A DNA stretch of 64,000 nt from the NCBI GenBank assembly GCA_963575745.1, contig CAUYUJ010016489.1, forward strand, positions 155,056 through 219,055, in the 5' to 3' direction. A program made the translations under genes and the position numbers. The notes under the pieces were generated by a model. That model searched no databases. It was not told the DNA's origin and was given only the letters and a program-made list of their open reading frames with translations. The stretch is from Prorocentrum cordatum (taxonomy: Eukaryota; Sar; Dinophyceae; Prorocentrales; Prorocentraceae). Shown here piece by piece: positions 1 through 10,684 of this stretch; the first letter of the stretch is position 1, and every line of letters starts with the position of its first letter.

Positions 1-297
1 TATTTCGGTTGCAATTTCGGGCAAGTTGTCGGTCACGGATCACGGATTTGTGTTCGGTGACAAGCCTTTTTGGCTGATAGGGTCTCGGCAACGATGTAAA
101 CACAACAATGTAAGGAGCCTTAAACGCGACACGAGGGCGTAAAACTCCACAAACCCTTGGAGATGGCCGAGCGTCTAATGCACACTGTGGCACCAATCCT
201 CTGACTGAACAATCTGCTGATGTGCGCTGCCCGCAAAAGATGCTGAATTTCCGTCTTCCCTTTCTTGCTGGTCGTCCCCCTCGCCCCTCCGAAGTAC
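1..297. other. no recognisable feature
   Basis: Unique-looking sequence of moderate GC content. Short reading frames exist on both strands but none resembles a known protein. An AGCC/TTTTGGCT stretch near 65-77 is only weakly like a spliced leader and was rejected. Confidence 0.5.
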
Positions 298-564
298 GGC
301 AGGTTCGTGTCGGGACGGCTTGCACACTGGTTTCTGACACTCCGCGAACACTTCTGTCCTGAACGATCGTGGCTTTCCGACATCGCCGCCAATTAGACAT
401 CGACCGATTCGGGGCCTTCAACCCTGAACGCCCGCGCTGGTGTCGCCGCCGCGTCGACTCGACACCAGCCTGCCAAACCCCCCTCATATGACAGGGAGCG
501 AGAGTAGGGGACCGGCTCAGGTGGGAAACATCGACCTGAAATCGGCGATACCTCGCCGATAGAT
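298..564 (+). repeat. dispersed repeat family G, copy 1
   Basis: It aligns by eye with 19693-19938. Shared blocks are a GGCAGGTTCGTGTCG start, a central GCGCTGG...GTCG-C-GCCGCGTCGAC block, and a terminal block with GGAAACATCGACCTG followed by the dyad CGGCGAT-CGCCGA. The dyad part recurs alone at about 57670-57740. Element A1 is inserted immediately after it. No coding is evident. Confidence 0.55.
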
Positions 565-717
565 TTGAGTCGGGCGTGTCCCCCTAGAGGCAGATTTGGG
601 AGGGAAAATGAAAATTTCTCGAAAAGTGTACCAACATAGTCAAAAAATGGGTCCCCCGATTATTTTCAGACTATTTTGTTTGAATAATCCTCCTGTTGAG
701 GGACAGGCCCGACTTCA
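565..717. mobile_element. family A TIR element (A1)
   Basis: 153-bp non-autonomous element. Its left end TTGAGTCGGGCGTGTCCC is matched in inverse by GGGACAGGCCCGACTTCA at the right end. The interior is A/T-rich with the family's ACTATTTT motifs. Flanks CGATAGAT and CGATCGAC match at 6 of 8 positions, fitting the 8-bp TSD seen in better copies. No coding capacity. Confidence 0.8.
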
Positions 718-1090
718 CGATCGACTGGCGATGAGCCCCGATGGCGACTGTCCGCGTGCTCCCCAGCGGATGGCCCACCACGGCGATCTGCAGGCGAGGG
801 AGGGCCGATGCCTCCCCCCCCGTCGGCGACTCCGAGGGGCGTGGTTTGCAGAGGGTGTGGGCTGCAGCCGGCACCCTGAGGTGCACCCGTGGGGGGCGGG
901 CGAGGACCTCGGGAGAGCTCTCCGCCGCGCCCCGAGGAGGGCCCCACGAGGACAGCGTCGTGCCCCCCGGGCCCCGACGGTGCCGATCGCAAGCCACACC
1001 CCGGCGTAACCACACCCTGTAGCCGCCGACCCCGAGCCGGCCTCTCCGAACGCTGCCCCGGATGAGAGCCTCCGACGCCGACCTCCAGAC
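718..1090. other. GC-rich spacer, nothing recognised
   Basis: Very GC-rich sequence with open frames on both strands, as expected from composition alone. No domain or repeat family was recognised. Confidence 0.5.
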
Positions 1091-1346
1091 CTAAGTCGGG
1101 CGTGTCCCCCTACAGGGGGATTCTGGGTGCAAAATAAGAAAAAATACTCAAAACATACCCCCCAGAGATTCAAACACAATTTTAAAACATCGTCCCCTGA
1201 CTATTTTTTTACTATTTTTGAATATTCCCCCTAACTCCAAACTTTTTGACTATTTTGACTACTTTTTGATTATTTTTGGACTATGTTTGACTATTTCTGA
1301 TTATTTTTGCACTATTTTTGACTATTTTTGGGCACGCCCGACTTCA
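1091..1346. mobile_element. family A TIR element (A2), exact 8-bp TSD
   Basis: 256-bp element starting CTAAGTCGGGCGTGTCC and ending GCACGCCCGACTTCA. The flanking octamer CTCCAGAC is present on both sides (1083-1090 and 1347-1354), an exact 8-bp TSD. The interior is T-rich with runs of GACTATTTTT. The exact duplication makes this one of the two reference copies for the ends of the family. Confidence 0.9.
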
Positions 1347-1506
1347 CTCCAGACCGACGCGCGCCCGATCGGAGCCGGCCGCGGCTGCGGGCCACGGCGG
1401 CGCGTCGACGGCCGCGGGCGGAGGACCAGCCGGGGCGGCGCGCCAGAGGGCGGCAGAGTCCGAGGGGGCGGGCCTGCTCGGAAGCCAGCTGGCCTTGCGA
1501 CAAGCC

Positions 1507-1790
1507 GTACGTCGGGCATGCCTGCCCCTGCAGAGGTATTTCTGACGGAGAAGAGTACCCCCCCAAAATGCTCCCAAATGGTCAAAGACTCAAGAATGCC
1601 AAAAATGCCCCAAAGATTCAACACGAAATGCCCCAAAAAGTGCAAAACATGCCCCCAAAAATATATATATTTGACAAAAAATGCATCAAAAATGCTCCCA
1701 AAAATACCCCAAAGATTCAACACATAGTCCCCAGACTATGGTTGGGCTATTTTTGAATATTCCTCCTGTGGAGGGACGGGCCCGACTTAC
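1507..1790. mobile_element. family A TIR element (A3)
   Basis: 284-bp element from GTACGTCGGGCATGCCTG to GGACGGGCCCGACTTAC. Flanks GACAAGCC and GACGAGCC match at 7 of 8 positions. The interior is A-rich and includes the family's GTCCCCAGACTA motif near the right end. Confidence 0.85.
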
Positions 1791-1798
1791 GACGAGCC

Positions 1799-2557
1799 CC
1801 CGCTGGCCCCGCAGAGGGCTCAAAAAAGCTCCCCAGACGGCCAGCAGCCTTCTGAGACTTGTGGGGAGGCCCGCCCCCTCTTAGAGTCCTGGCGGTTTTT
1901 GGACCAGGACTCGGCTCTCCAGCGGCCCTTCGGGACAATCCGGGCACCACTGGTACGCTCTCTCGAGGCGCAGCTGCAGGGAAGCATCTGGAGGCTGAGG
2001 AACCGCCAAGAACCGACCAAAACGCACGAAGACTTCGAACCTCGAGACCCCTCCACCCTTCCCCCCTGGGGCGCGCTGCCTAATCAGGACGAAAGACGAC
2101 CAGGGCCTGACGACGACACAACGGGCGACCGCGGACGGCGACGCAATACCATAGGCGTACCACGACACGTTGTCAGAACAAAAGAAGTTCCGAATAACAG
2201 AAACAATGACCTCAGAACCTACAGCCGATTACTTGAAGCAAATCTGCCTCAGGCAGACATGCTCTAAGAACATGTCGCGTCAACCACAACCATGTTCTTA
2301 GAACATCCTGTGGTGGGTCTATACACAACCCTGGACGCTTCAGCACTGCGTGGAGACAGTTGTTTAATCTCCCAGCGATCACTGGCGGGGGAGGGAGAAG
2401 GAAGGGGACGGTTCACGACGTAATGATTCGTGCAGGCGCCGACCAATCATGGTCAATAATACTCTGCGACGTATCCAACCGTGAGCATGGCGTGACAACA
2501 GGAGATGGTGCGGAATAGCATGGCTCATACAACGCAGGATATGTACCTGGCTGCGCC
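1799..2557. other. unassigned sequence
   Basis: Apart from a small hairpin at 2265-2300 there is no recognisable gene or repeat. Short frames in both directions have no recognisable domains. Confidence 0.5.
2265..2300. other. 10-bp perfect inverted repeat (hairpin)
   Basis: TAAGAACATG at 2265-2274 is exactly inverted as CATGTTCTTA at 2291-2300, with a 16-nt loop. There is no neighbouring gene to give it a role. Confidence 0.6.
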
Positions 2558-2744
2558 AGTTTGCTAGATGGGGTCCGAGTAGATGGGTTAGAAAGATCGC
2601 ATCATCTCGCCACTGCATCGCCGGCGATGCATCGGCGACGTCGGCGTGGAGAAACACGGGCTCCGCATCAAGCCGCATCGCCGATGCATCGGCGCTGCGG
2701 CGCAATCCTCCGACCCCATCTGCGCGGCCCTCGTCTGGGAGGCC
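2558..2744. mobile_element. family F inverted-repeat element (F1)
   Basis: 187-bp element like those at 18952-19136 and 61176-61359. The left end is degenerate (TTGCTAGATGGGGTCCGAG). The right end is CTCCGACCCC...TCTGGGAGGCC. The interior carries the dyad GCATCGCCGATGCATCGGCG. No clear TSD is visible. Confidence 0.65.
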
Positions 2745-3110
2745 CAGAAACAACGATATCGACTGCTCGCAAGGAGTGACCCCAGGCAAGAGTGACCTCT
2801 GGTGGACCAAGGGGGCGCAGTGTGGCCGAATCCGGGTGCGCAGGCAGCTACTATAGCCTTGCGCTCAGCAATCGGGGCACCCCCGATGGGCCCGCACCAA
2901 AGGCCACTCCAGCGAAAGGTCACACTTACGTGTAGTCTCATGTTGCTCCCATTGCACTTCAGGACCACATCCCAGAAATATTTTCGAGCACCCGGGAAAG
3001 TGCCGAAACAGTGTCGGACGGGTGTATCCCAGGGCCCGACACGGGAAGACCCTCGAGCTTTGGCGCTCGAGTTCCTTTCTGGCAATTCAATATAAAGTAG
3101 GTTGGAACAT
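2745..3110. other. unassigned sequence
   Basis: No gene or repeat family recognised between F1 and element D1. Confidence 0.5.
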
Positions 3111-3115
3111 CATAT

Positions 3116-3293
3116 TCGGGAGCGGCCAAGAGGGGGGTGTCTAAGAGGGGGGGGTGCAAATCATGACCAGCGGCATGTGCGCGGCCCAGCGGGGGGGCAG
3201 GGACGTAATGAAATAAGAAGGGGCGCCATGAGATCTCGGGAAATATCATGGCCCCCGCTATGATATCCACCCCCCTCTCTTTTCCGCCCCCGA
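3116..3293. mobile_element. family D TIR element (D1), exact 5-bp TSD
   Basis: 178-bp element. The left end TCGGGAGCGGCCAAGAGGGG is mirrored by CCCCTC...TTTTCCGCCCCCGA. It is flanked on both sides by CATAT (3111-3115 and 3294-3298), an exact 5-bp TSD. The interior shares CATGACC-GCG-CA-GTGCGC and GAAA-ATCATGGCCC blocks with D2 and D3. No coding capacity. Confidence 0.9.
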
Positions 3294-3560
3294 CATATGT
3301 GTAGTCGATGATGAGGCGAAGGCGAACCGGCAAAGGCGACCGCCAGCGAAGGCGTAAACATACCGCACAACACGCCGGCGAAGGCGAACGCACGGCCGCG
3401 GCGCGCGGCGGCCGGCCTGCAGCAGCCCGGCGTCGCAGCCGCGCGCGGCGATGGGGAGCCTCGGGGCCTCCCGGGGCGCCGCGGGCGCGGCCCGCCCCGC
3501 GGGCGGGGCGAGGGCGGGAGGAGCCAGGACGGGCGACAGCCTGACAACCTTCGAGGACCG

Positions 3561-3903
3561 CTCCTCCTCCTCCTCCTCCTCCTCCTCCTCCTCCTCCTCG
3601 ATCCTCCTCCTCCTCCTCCTCCTCGATCGTCCATCTCCTCCCCATTCTCTCCTCCTTCTCCTGCTTCTCCTCGATCCTCCTCCTCCTCCTCCTCCTCCTT
3701 GATCCTCGTCGTCCTCGTCCTCCTCCTCCTCCTCCCCTCCTCCTCCTCCTCTCCTCCTCCTCCTCCTCCTCCTCGTCCTCCTCCTGCTCCTCCTCCTGCT
3801 CTCCTCGCCGTCCTCCTCCTCCTCCTCCTGCTACTCATTCTCTCCTCCTCCTCCTTGTATTCGCTTCGCGATAGATCTGAATCTCTGAATCTCCTCCTCC
3901 TCC
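3561..3903. repeat. interrupted CCT trinucleotide repeat
   Basis: Imperfect CTCCTC tract broken by CGATC and TGCT units. It keeps all frames open (poly-Ser, -Leu, -Pro, or -Glu, -Arg, -Gly on the other strand), so long frames here are artefacts. Confidence 0.9.
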
Positions 3904-4130
3904 TTGTCTCCGATCCTCCTCGATCGCCCCCTCGATCTCCTCCCCCCCAGTCCTCCCCGCCGATCCGGCTCTTCGTATCCCCGCGCCCTCGCGCCGCACC
4001 CTTCGAGAGCGGGCAGCCGCTCTGGCCCAGACCGCGGCGTGCGCAGCGCGATCGTCCTCGCGCTCCCACGGGTGGCCTGGACAACTCGGGGGGCCGTCTC
4101 GGGTTCGCAAAGGCATGGCCCAGGGGGCCT

Positions 4131-4280
4131 TCATGAACAATAGTAATACTGATACATAAAAATGACAGCAATAGGAATCATACGATTGTTCATAATAAAA
4201 TAACAATGATAGTAAATTGATAACAAAGTAACAATAATACTACCAAACAATAATAGTGATACTAATAATACAGTGTAATG
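4131..4280. repeat. AT-rich AAT/AAC degenerate repeat
   Basis: Abrupt change to A/T-rich DNA made of AATA, ACAAT and ATAGT units, in contrast to the GC-rich surroundings. No coding. Confidence 0.7.
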
Positions 4281-4479
4281 CTTTTATGGTTCAAACAGAA
4301 CAGCAACTCCTGGACTCCGATGTCTTCCACATCTGCCAAGCTTCCCTCTTCCCCCTTTCTGTCCTGGAGTTCTCCACTTCTCGTGGAGATCAGCGTTGAT
4401 TTGTGTTTGTGTGCCGATGCCTGTCCCCCCTGAGGGAGGAAGGGCGACAACGCGGGAGGCCGTCTCGGGCGCGCCAGGG

Positions 4480-4758
4480 AAGCGCTCTCGCCATCGCTCG
4501 GACGTCCATTCCCTGTGTTTTGTTCGGTTTCGTGCATGGTTTTTCGCCAAATGATGCGATCGCTCTTGAGCTCGGCACCCCCAGAGATGACGCCAGCATG
4601 TATGTGAGGCAGCTTTCGGCTGCTCTCTCGCACGCCCTCGCCAAGTGGAGGGGGGCCGTTGACGGATCAAGGTTGCACCCCGCAGTGAAGCAGGTCGGTG
4701 AGATTGTCACGTCCTCGCCGAAGGAAAAATGCACACGTCCGAGCGATGCCGAGCGCTT
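4480..4758. mobile_element. family H inverted-repeat element (H1)
   Basis: Ends read AAGCGCTC-CGCCATCGCTCGGACG on the left and the inverse CGTCCGAGCGATGCCGAGCGCTT on the right, giving 279 bp with TIRs of about 25 bp. A shorter relative lies at 60670-60800 with the same TCGGACGTCCATTCCC start. No convincing TSD was found, so the ends are approximate. Confidence 0.6.
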
Positions 4759-4917
4759 GGGAGGTAGGCCTCTGGCGCGGCGTCATCCTTCGCGCCAGCC
4801 TAGGATCCTGCAAGATCTGGGGTTCTGGCCGACCTCCGTTTGCATTGGCCCTCGTCCCTTGCAGCTCGCCCCGGGCGAAGACTGAGGCGGCCAGCCTGCC
4901 GCCATGCTCCCAGGGGC

Positions 4918-5042
4918 CCCCAGCTTCGCGCTCTCGCGCAGCGCGAGAGCGCGAAGAACTTCGCGCTCTCGCGAGGCCCCCAGGGGGAGAAGAGGAGGAC
5001 GAGGAGAGTTCGGGGCCGAAGCGCGAATGACTTCGCGCCCTC
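4918..5042. repeat. dispersed repeat family I, copy 1
   Basis: It contains nested palindromes of CTTCGCGCTCTCGCG and its inverse, then a GGAGAAGAGGAGGA block, then GAAGCGCGAATGACTTCGCG. The same order of blocks occurs at 58513-58632. The strong dyad symmetry suggests a foldback element, but no TSD is visible. Confidence 0.55.
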
Positions 5043-5341
5043 GGGGGGGCGCCCTTTTGATGCTCTGGACTCTCCAGCGGCTGGCCTCGGGCCTCGGGGC
5101 CGTAGAGGGGAGAGCGGCGCTGGGCGGGGGGGCCCCTCCGGGGAAGGGAGGGAACCAGGGGCGGCGAGGCCCCCAATCGGGCTTCCCCGCAGGCAGGGGG
5201 GGCTCTCGCGGCCTCCACGAGGCCACCGCGCCCCCCCCCCCCGAGCAGGCCCAGCTCCGCCCGAGAGGGGTCCCATTATGAGGAAGGTAGGACGCCAGGG
5301 GGCAGGAGGAGGATGAGGAGGATGAGGGGGAGGGGGAGGAG

Positions 5342-5441
5342 NNNNNNNNNNNNNNNNNNNNNNNNNNNNNNNNNNNNNNNNNNNNNNNNNNNNNNNNNNN
5401 NNNNNNNNNNNNNNNNNNNNNNNNNNNNNNNNNNNNNNNNN
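5342..5441. other. assembly gap (100 N)
   Basis: Exactly 100 N, the conventional size for a gap of unknown length, with GGA/CCT low-complexity sequence on both sides. Confidence 0.98.
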
Positions 5442-5610
5442 CCTCCCCCCTGCCTCGCCTCCTCGTCTCCGCTCGGGGCGCCGAGGCGCCTCGGGGGGCG
5501 GGGCGGGGCGGGGCGCCTCTGGCGGGCGGCGGGAGGCGAGGGATGGAAAGGGCCAACCAAAAAAACGGCTCTGGGGCAGCGCGGGCACGCTGGCTGGCAG
5601 CTGTGCAGCG

Positions 5611-5881
5611 CGACTCTCTCTCTCTCTCTCTTTCTATCTCTCTCTCTCTCTCTCTATCGCTCTCTTTCTCTCTATCTCTCTCTCTCTCTCTCTGTATCTC
5701 TCTTTATCTCTCTCACTCTCTCTCTCTCTCTATATATATATATGTGTGTGTGTCTCACTCGTTCTCTATCCCTCTCTCGCTATCTCTCTATCTCTGTTTT
5801 CTCTCTAAACATATATATATATATACACCCATCTCTCTCTGCCTGTCTCTCTTTCTCTCTCTCTCTCTCTCTCTCCCTGTT

Positions 5882-5915
<34 letters not shown>

Positions 5916-6133
5916 TGTCTCTCTCTCTCTCTCTCTCTATTTCTCTGTCTGTCTCTCTCTCTCTCTCTCTCGCTTTCTCTCCCCCTCTCTCGCATGTTCG
6001 CTCGATCTCTCCCTCCTTCCCTCCGTCCCTCTCTCTCCCTTCCTCTCTGACTATCCCTCTCTCTCTCTCTCGCTTTCTTTCTCTCGCTCTCTCGCTCTCT
6101 CTATTCATGCCTGTCTGCATTTCTCCCTCCCTC
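5611..6133. repeat. CT dinucleotide microsatellite with TA and TG blocks
   Basis: About 520 bp of (CT)n interrupted by TTTCT and CCCT variants. It includes short (TA)n(TG)n at about 5730-5755 and (TA)n at about 5813-5825. Apparent Ser/Leu-rich proteins from this tract are not real genes. Confidence 0.92.
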
Positions 6134-6376
6134 CCATGCCATGGTCCATCTCGCTTCCCCCATCTCATCTCTTCCTCCTCCTCCTCCTTCTGCACCTGGG
6201 AACCCGACACGGGCGCCATGAGAATCCCCCGCACGGGCACTGCGTTCCGACGGCCTGCGAGCCCTCCGTGGATGCTGCCGCCTTCCCTCCTCCTCCCCAG
6301 CTTCCGCCAGCTTCCGCGCTCCCTCCCGTCTCCTCTTGGCCTGCAGCGGCTGCTCCTGCCTCCAGCCTCCTTGCCT

Positions 6377-6511
6377 TTAGGTCACGAAAAATAAAAAGAT
6401 ACCCAAGCAGTACCCCCAAAACATGATTCGAAAACGGTCACAAACTTGTCCACATACTATTGCTGGCATATGTTTGAACATTCCCCCTGTAGAGGGACAG
6501 GCCCGACCTAA
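6377..6511. mobile_element. family A TIR element (A4), left end eroded
   Basis: The right end is typical (CCCCCTGTAGAGGGACAGGC then CCGACCTAA). The left end begins TTAGGTC but has lost the GGGC-TGTCCC part. The interior retains A-rich sequence. Flanks CCTTGCCT and TCCTGCTT match at 5 of 8 positions. An old copy with a small terminal deletion. Confidence 0.65.
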
Positions 6512-7684
6512 TCCTGCTTCCTTGCTGCTGCTGCTCATCCTGCCACCCGACGCTGCTGCCCCAGCTCCCCCGCTGCCGCGCCGCCACCGCTGCCTCTTCT
6601 TCTCCCCATCCCCCGTGCCAGTCCCCCCCCCGCATGTACACCCTCTGCCTCCTCCTCTTTCTCCTCCTTCTCCTCGCTGTCGTCGTCGTCGTCGTCGTGC
6701 TCATCCCCCTCGTCCAGGGCGAGCATTACGAGGACGGCGAGGGCGAGTCGTCCTCGCCCTCGTCGCCGTCGTGAGCGTGGTCGTGGTCATCGCCCTCGCC
6801 GCCGTCGTCGCGGCCGCGGCCGCGGGCGCAGCCAGGCACCGCGGCGGGCGCGCCGCTGCGCGCGGCAGCCGGGCGCGCGAGGAGACCTTGTCCAGGTCGT
6901 CGAAGCCGAGGTCGTCCCACTTGGTGGCGGGCGTGACTTCCCCGTCGAGCAGCTGCGGCGCGGCAGAGGCCCGGGGTGCCGCGGGCGGCGGGGGCAGGAC
7001 GGGGCGGCGGCGGCGGCGGGGAGCGGGCCGCGGCGGCGGGGCGGGAGGGCCGCGGGCGCAGTCTCGAGGCGGGCGGGCGCCCAGAGGCTGCCTCGGCCTC
7101 GCGCCGGGGGTGGCCCCGTAGCAGGAGCGGCCCGCGGCGCGCGCTTCTCGCCACTCGGCGGCCCGCGAGGCGGGAGATGCGGCCTGCGCGCGTGGGGATC
7201 CCAGGCCCCCCGCGCCCGCCCCGCGTGAGGCCGCGCACTGCGGCGGCGGCGGCTCCTCTTGCATGTGCAGTCGGACCCAAGCCATCCTGCAAGAAGGTGA
7301 GGGCCTCCGCCGGCCAAGACAAACAGAGCATCCAGGGATACCCCCCCAGGATGCACAAGAGTAGCAAGCAGGCACGAAGAGCATCAGCGCACGAGGATGC
7401 CCTACCCGAGACGACCTCGATGCTATACCTCGGTCCGAGAGCACCAGTCAAGATGACACTCAAGACCCGATCCCGCCTGAGTGTTTTTGCATAGTAATAT
7501 TTATCCGATCGACCTGAGATCGAAGATGGCGAGCAAGAATCAGATCGAAGATGGGGAAATGTTAAAGCTCTAACAAATGGTTACGTGTTGAGAACATATT
7601 TGGGCGCGCCAATCCTTGCCAGGGACCAGGATCGGTGGATCGGTGGGCCCGCGAGTAGCTGCGGCGTGGCAGACCTCGGCAGGA
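6512..7684. other. GC-rich spacer, no gene recognised
   Basis: Very GC-rich, with short (CTG), (CGT) and (GGC) runs, for example CGTCGTCGT near 6680. Open frames of 190-250 codons occur in several frames at once, which indicates compositional bias. From about 7300 composition becomes more balanced, but no motif is evident. Confidence 0.5.
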
Positions 7685-7697
7685 GAACGACACACAG

Positions 7698-7730
<33 letters not shown>

Positions 7731-7821
7731 AACACACACACACGCGCACACACACGCACACACACACACACACACGCACGCACACACACACACACATACA
7801 CATACACACACACGCACGCAC

Positions 7822-7878
<57 letters not shown>

Positions 7879-7886
7879 GCACGCAT

Positions 7887-7920
<34 letters not shown>

Positions 7921-7965
7921 GGGCACGCACGCACGCACGCACGCACGCACACACGCAAACACGAC
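7685..7965. repeat. CA microsatellite grading into GCAC tetranucleotide
   Basis: (CA)n with CGCA interruptions from 7685 to about 7870, then (CGCA)n from about 7873 to 7950. Confidence 0.95.
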
Positions 7966-8324
7966 ATACTTAGCAATCGAAGCCCTGAGGTCCGCGCGGG
8001 CTTCCCGGGTCGGCGCTGCACCTCCTGGCGACGCCTCGGCCGCGTTCCGCGCGCCTTGGATGGGTTGGGGGGGGGGGGCTCAGCACCGACCCCGGAGATA
8101 CGCGAGGAGCTCCGAGTGAAAGCATGCTTCTGTAGCTGTCTGTTCTGGCCTCCGTCGGAGGATGATGTGGACGAGGGGGAGGGGCAGGAGGGGTCGAGCG
8201 GCCTCTGGGGGCAGTGTCGCCACCAAGGGCATGCGCTGCGGCACCCTCGGGCTGAAGACGGAGGACCGCGCGACACGTGCGCAAAAGGCATCAGCCACAC
8301 TCGGCCAGACGGTCCGCAGCCGCA
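7966..8324. other. unassigned sequence
   Basis: No gene or repeat family recognised. An 8-9 G run lies near 8070. Confidence 0.5.
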
Positions 8325-8332
8325 GCCTGAGG

Positions 8333-8498
8333 TTCAGTCGGGCGTGTCCCTCTACAGGGTGAATATTCAACAATAGTCAAAACATAGTCGGGGGGCTATG
8401 TTTCGATCACTGTTTGACTATGTGTGGGTGTTGTGTTGCACGTGTTGTTCTATGTGTCACCCCAAAATCCGCCTGTATGGGGGGCAGGCCCGAACTAA
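8333..8498. mobile_element. family A TIR element (A5)
   Basis: 166-bp element from TTCAGTCGGGCGTGTCCC to GGCAGGCCCGAACTAA, with GACTATG motifs inside. Flanks GCCTGAGG and GCCCAAGA match at only 5 of 8 positions, so it is probably an old insertion. Confidence 0.75.
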
Positions 8499-8639
8499 GC
8501 CCAAGAGGAAGCAGGTCGGGGTTTGCTGGAGGTGCCCCTGGCCCGAGGTGGCCACAGCGATTCGCCCAGTGTGGGAGCACCTTGGGGTCCTCTTGGGCTT
8601 CGGGAGGGATGCCCTGCAGGCCGCGGGGCCCTCCGTAGA

Positions 8640-8738
8640 ACTCCTGAGGAGGAGGAGAGGAGGAGGAGGAGGAGGAGGAGGAGGAGGAGGAGGAGGAGGA
8701 GGAGGAGGAGGAGGAGGAGGAGGAGGAGGAGGGGAACG
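8640..8738. repeat. AGG trinucleotide microsatellite
   Basis: Nearly perfect (AGG)n of about 90 bp, flanked by GC-rich DNA. Confidence 0.95.
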
Positions 8739-9040
8739 AGGAGGAGGAGGGCACCTTGGGCCAGGGACACTTCCAGCAGCACCCAGGCACGAGGGGGTGG
8801 CGGCGCCTATGGCGGAGATCCGCGCGCCAGGGGAGGGGGGCCTCGTCGAGCCCCTGCCGCGCGGCAAAGGCCACGGCGGCTAGTCTCGAGCAGGGCGGGC
8901 GACGGCGGCACGCCCGCGCGCCCAGCTGCTGGCCCAGCGGCGGGCTGTTGCTGAGGACGCCCGAGCCCGCTACTGCTGCTGCGGGCTGCGGGGCGGGCCT
9001 GGCTGGCGCTGCTGCTGGCGGGGGCGCCGGCCGGCGCGGC

Positions 9041-9042
<2 letters not shown>

Positions 9043-9125
<83 letters not shown>
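9043..9125. repeat. CTG/CAG trinucleotide microsatellite
   Basis: About 28 uninterrupted CTG units. Poly-Ala, poly-Leu, poly-Cys, poly-Ser and poly-Gln frames through it have no independent support as genes. Confidence 0.95.
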
Positions 9126-9126
<1 letters not shown>

Positions 9127-9810
9127 GCGGCGGCCCGAAGGCGCTGGCCGCGGCGCGGACGCTGCGACGACGGCCGCGGGGAGGGGAGGCCGCGGGCGGC
9201 GCTGGCCTGCCTGGCGGGCTGGCGGGCTGGCCGGCGGGGGTCCTGGTCCCCGGCATGCGAAGTGTATAGGCCCCGGCCATCGCACCCCTGCCGCCTCGGG
9301 GGCGGCTCGCCGCCGAGCGGTATAGGTTGCGCCGCAGCTCCCGACTATAGAGCGCCGGCCGCGAGAGAGGCCCGCGCGCGCCGCCGGAGGAGGAAGAGGA
9401 CCTCCCCATCCTCCCTTATCCCCCGTCGTGCATATGGTAGAAGTGGTGCAAGATTTGCCCACCATGTCTGGCCCCTACCGACGATGAATCGGCGCTTGGG
9501 GTGGTGCATCCCCCCCGATCCGATGCCTCCCAAACGTTGCCCCTGGGTTCCCGGGCCATAGCTGGGGCCTCCGAGGACCGCTCGAGTCAATCTGGGCACC
9601 CCAAATCCAGCGCCAATCCAAGAAATCCGTGCAAAACTCCGAAGGCTGATGCTTGGAATCCGCGTGTATGGGGTCACCAAAGATCTGGGCCACAATCGAA
9701 CCCCCTAGACTCTGAGGTGCCCCCTGGCCTGAATTCCTAGCTGGACCCGTCCACAGCCACGAGTGGCCTGGGCGCCCACGGTATACGCTCCCACACGCTA
9801 AAAAACCTTG
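9127..9810. other. GC-rich spacer, nothing recognised
   Basis: No repeat family or coding similarity recognised. Confidence 0.5.
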
Positions 9811-10010
9811 CTCCTGGATACTCGATCTTGGATCCTCGACCCTGGGCCCTGGATCCTGGGCCCTCGACCCTGGACCCTCGATCCTGGATCCTCGATCCAT
9901 GGGCCCTCGATCCAGGGCCCTCGATCCTGGTTCCTCGATCCTGGATCCTCGGTCATGGGCCCTCGCTCCTGGGTCTTCGACCCGGGATCTCCTCGATCCA
10001 CTCCTACCTC
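9811..10010. repeat. 14-bp minisatellite
   Basis: About 14 degenerate copies of a unit like CTCGATCCTGGATC, alternating with CTCGATCCAGGGCC and CTCGACCCTGGACC. The unit is internally near-palindromic (GGATCC and GGGCCC cores). Confidence 0.85.
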
Positions 10011-10249
10011 CCCGAGAGCACCCCCCGTGGCCGGAGCGCCGCGGAGGCGCCCGAGGCTCGAGGCTCGATCGCAGCCCAGCGGCATGAGGCGGGCGGGCGC
10101 GCGCGGACGGGCCGCGAGAATCTTCTCCTTGTCGGCCGCCTCGCCCTCGTTCTGGAGCTCCCCCTTGCGGACCTCGGCGTACCTCCGAGGGCGGCGGCGG
10201 CTCGCGCACCCGCGGACAAGCAGCTCTACAGTCGGACTGGAACATGATA

Positions 10250-10680
10250 ACAATCCTCCTCATCCTCCTCCTTCATCCCTCCACTCTCCGCAAGACTCCT
10301 TCCTCCTCTTGCTCCTGCTCCTGCTCCTGCTGCTCCTCCTCGTCCTCCTCGTCCTCCTCGTCCTCCTCATCCTTTTCCTCCTCCTCCTCCTCCTCCTCCT
10401 GTTTTTCATCCTCCTCTTCCTCTGCCTCCTCCTCCTCCTGCTCCTCCTCCTCCCCTCCTCCTCCTCCTCCTCCTCCTCTTCCTCCTCCTCCTCCTCCTCT
10501 TCCTCCTCCTCCTCTTCCTTCTCCTCCTCTTCCAACTTATCCTCCTCCTCCTCCTCCTCCTCCTCCTCCTCCTCATCCTCCTCCTCCTCCTCGTCCTCGT
10601 CCTCGTTCTCCTCCTCCCCATTCTCTTCCTACTCTTCATATTCCTCCTCCTCCTCGCCCTCGTCCTCGTCCTCGTCGACG
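10250..10680. repeat. interrupted CCT repeat truncating the next LINE fragment
   Basis: About 430 bp of CCT with CGT, CTT and CTG variants. The downstream LINE frame reads open through it as Ser/Leu-rich sequence, so the real coding only begins near 10685. Confidence 0.92.
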
Positions 10681-10684
10681 TCGT

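Noticed and set aside
62-80. Second spliced-leader relict (AGCC-TTTTGGCT)
   Set aside because: Only about 13 of 21 positions agree and the 5' CCGT is missing.
120-392. 90-codon minus-strand ORF
   Set aside because: It overlaps dispersed repeat family G and has no recognisable domain; the second copy of the repeat does not preserve the frame.
5543-6394. Ser/Leu-rich frame of 283 codons
   Set aside because: It spans the CT microsatellite; not credible as a gene.
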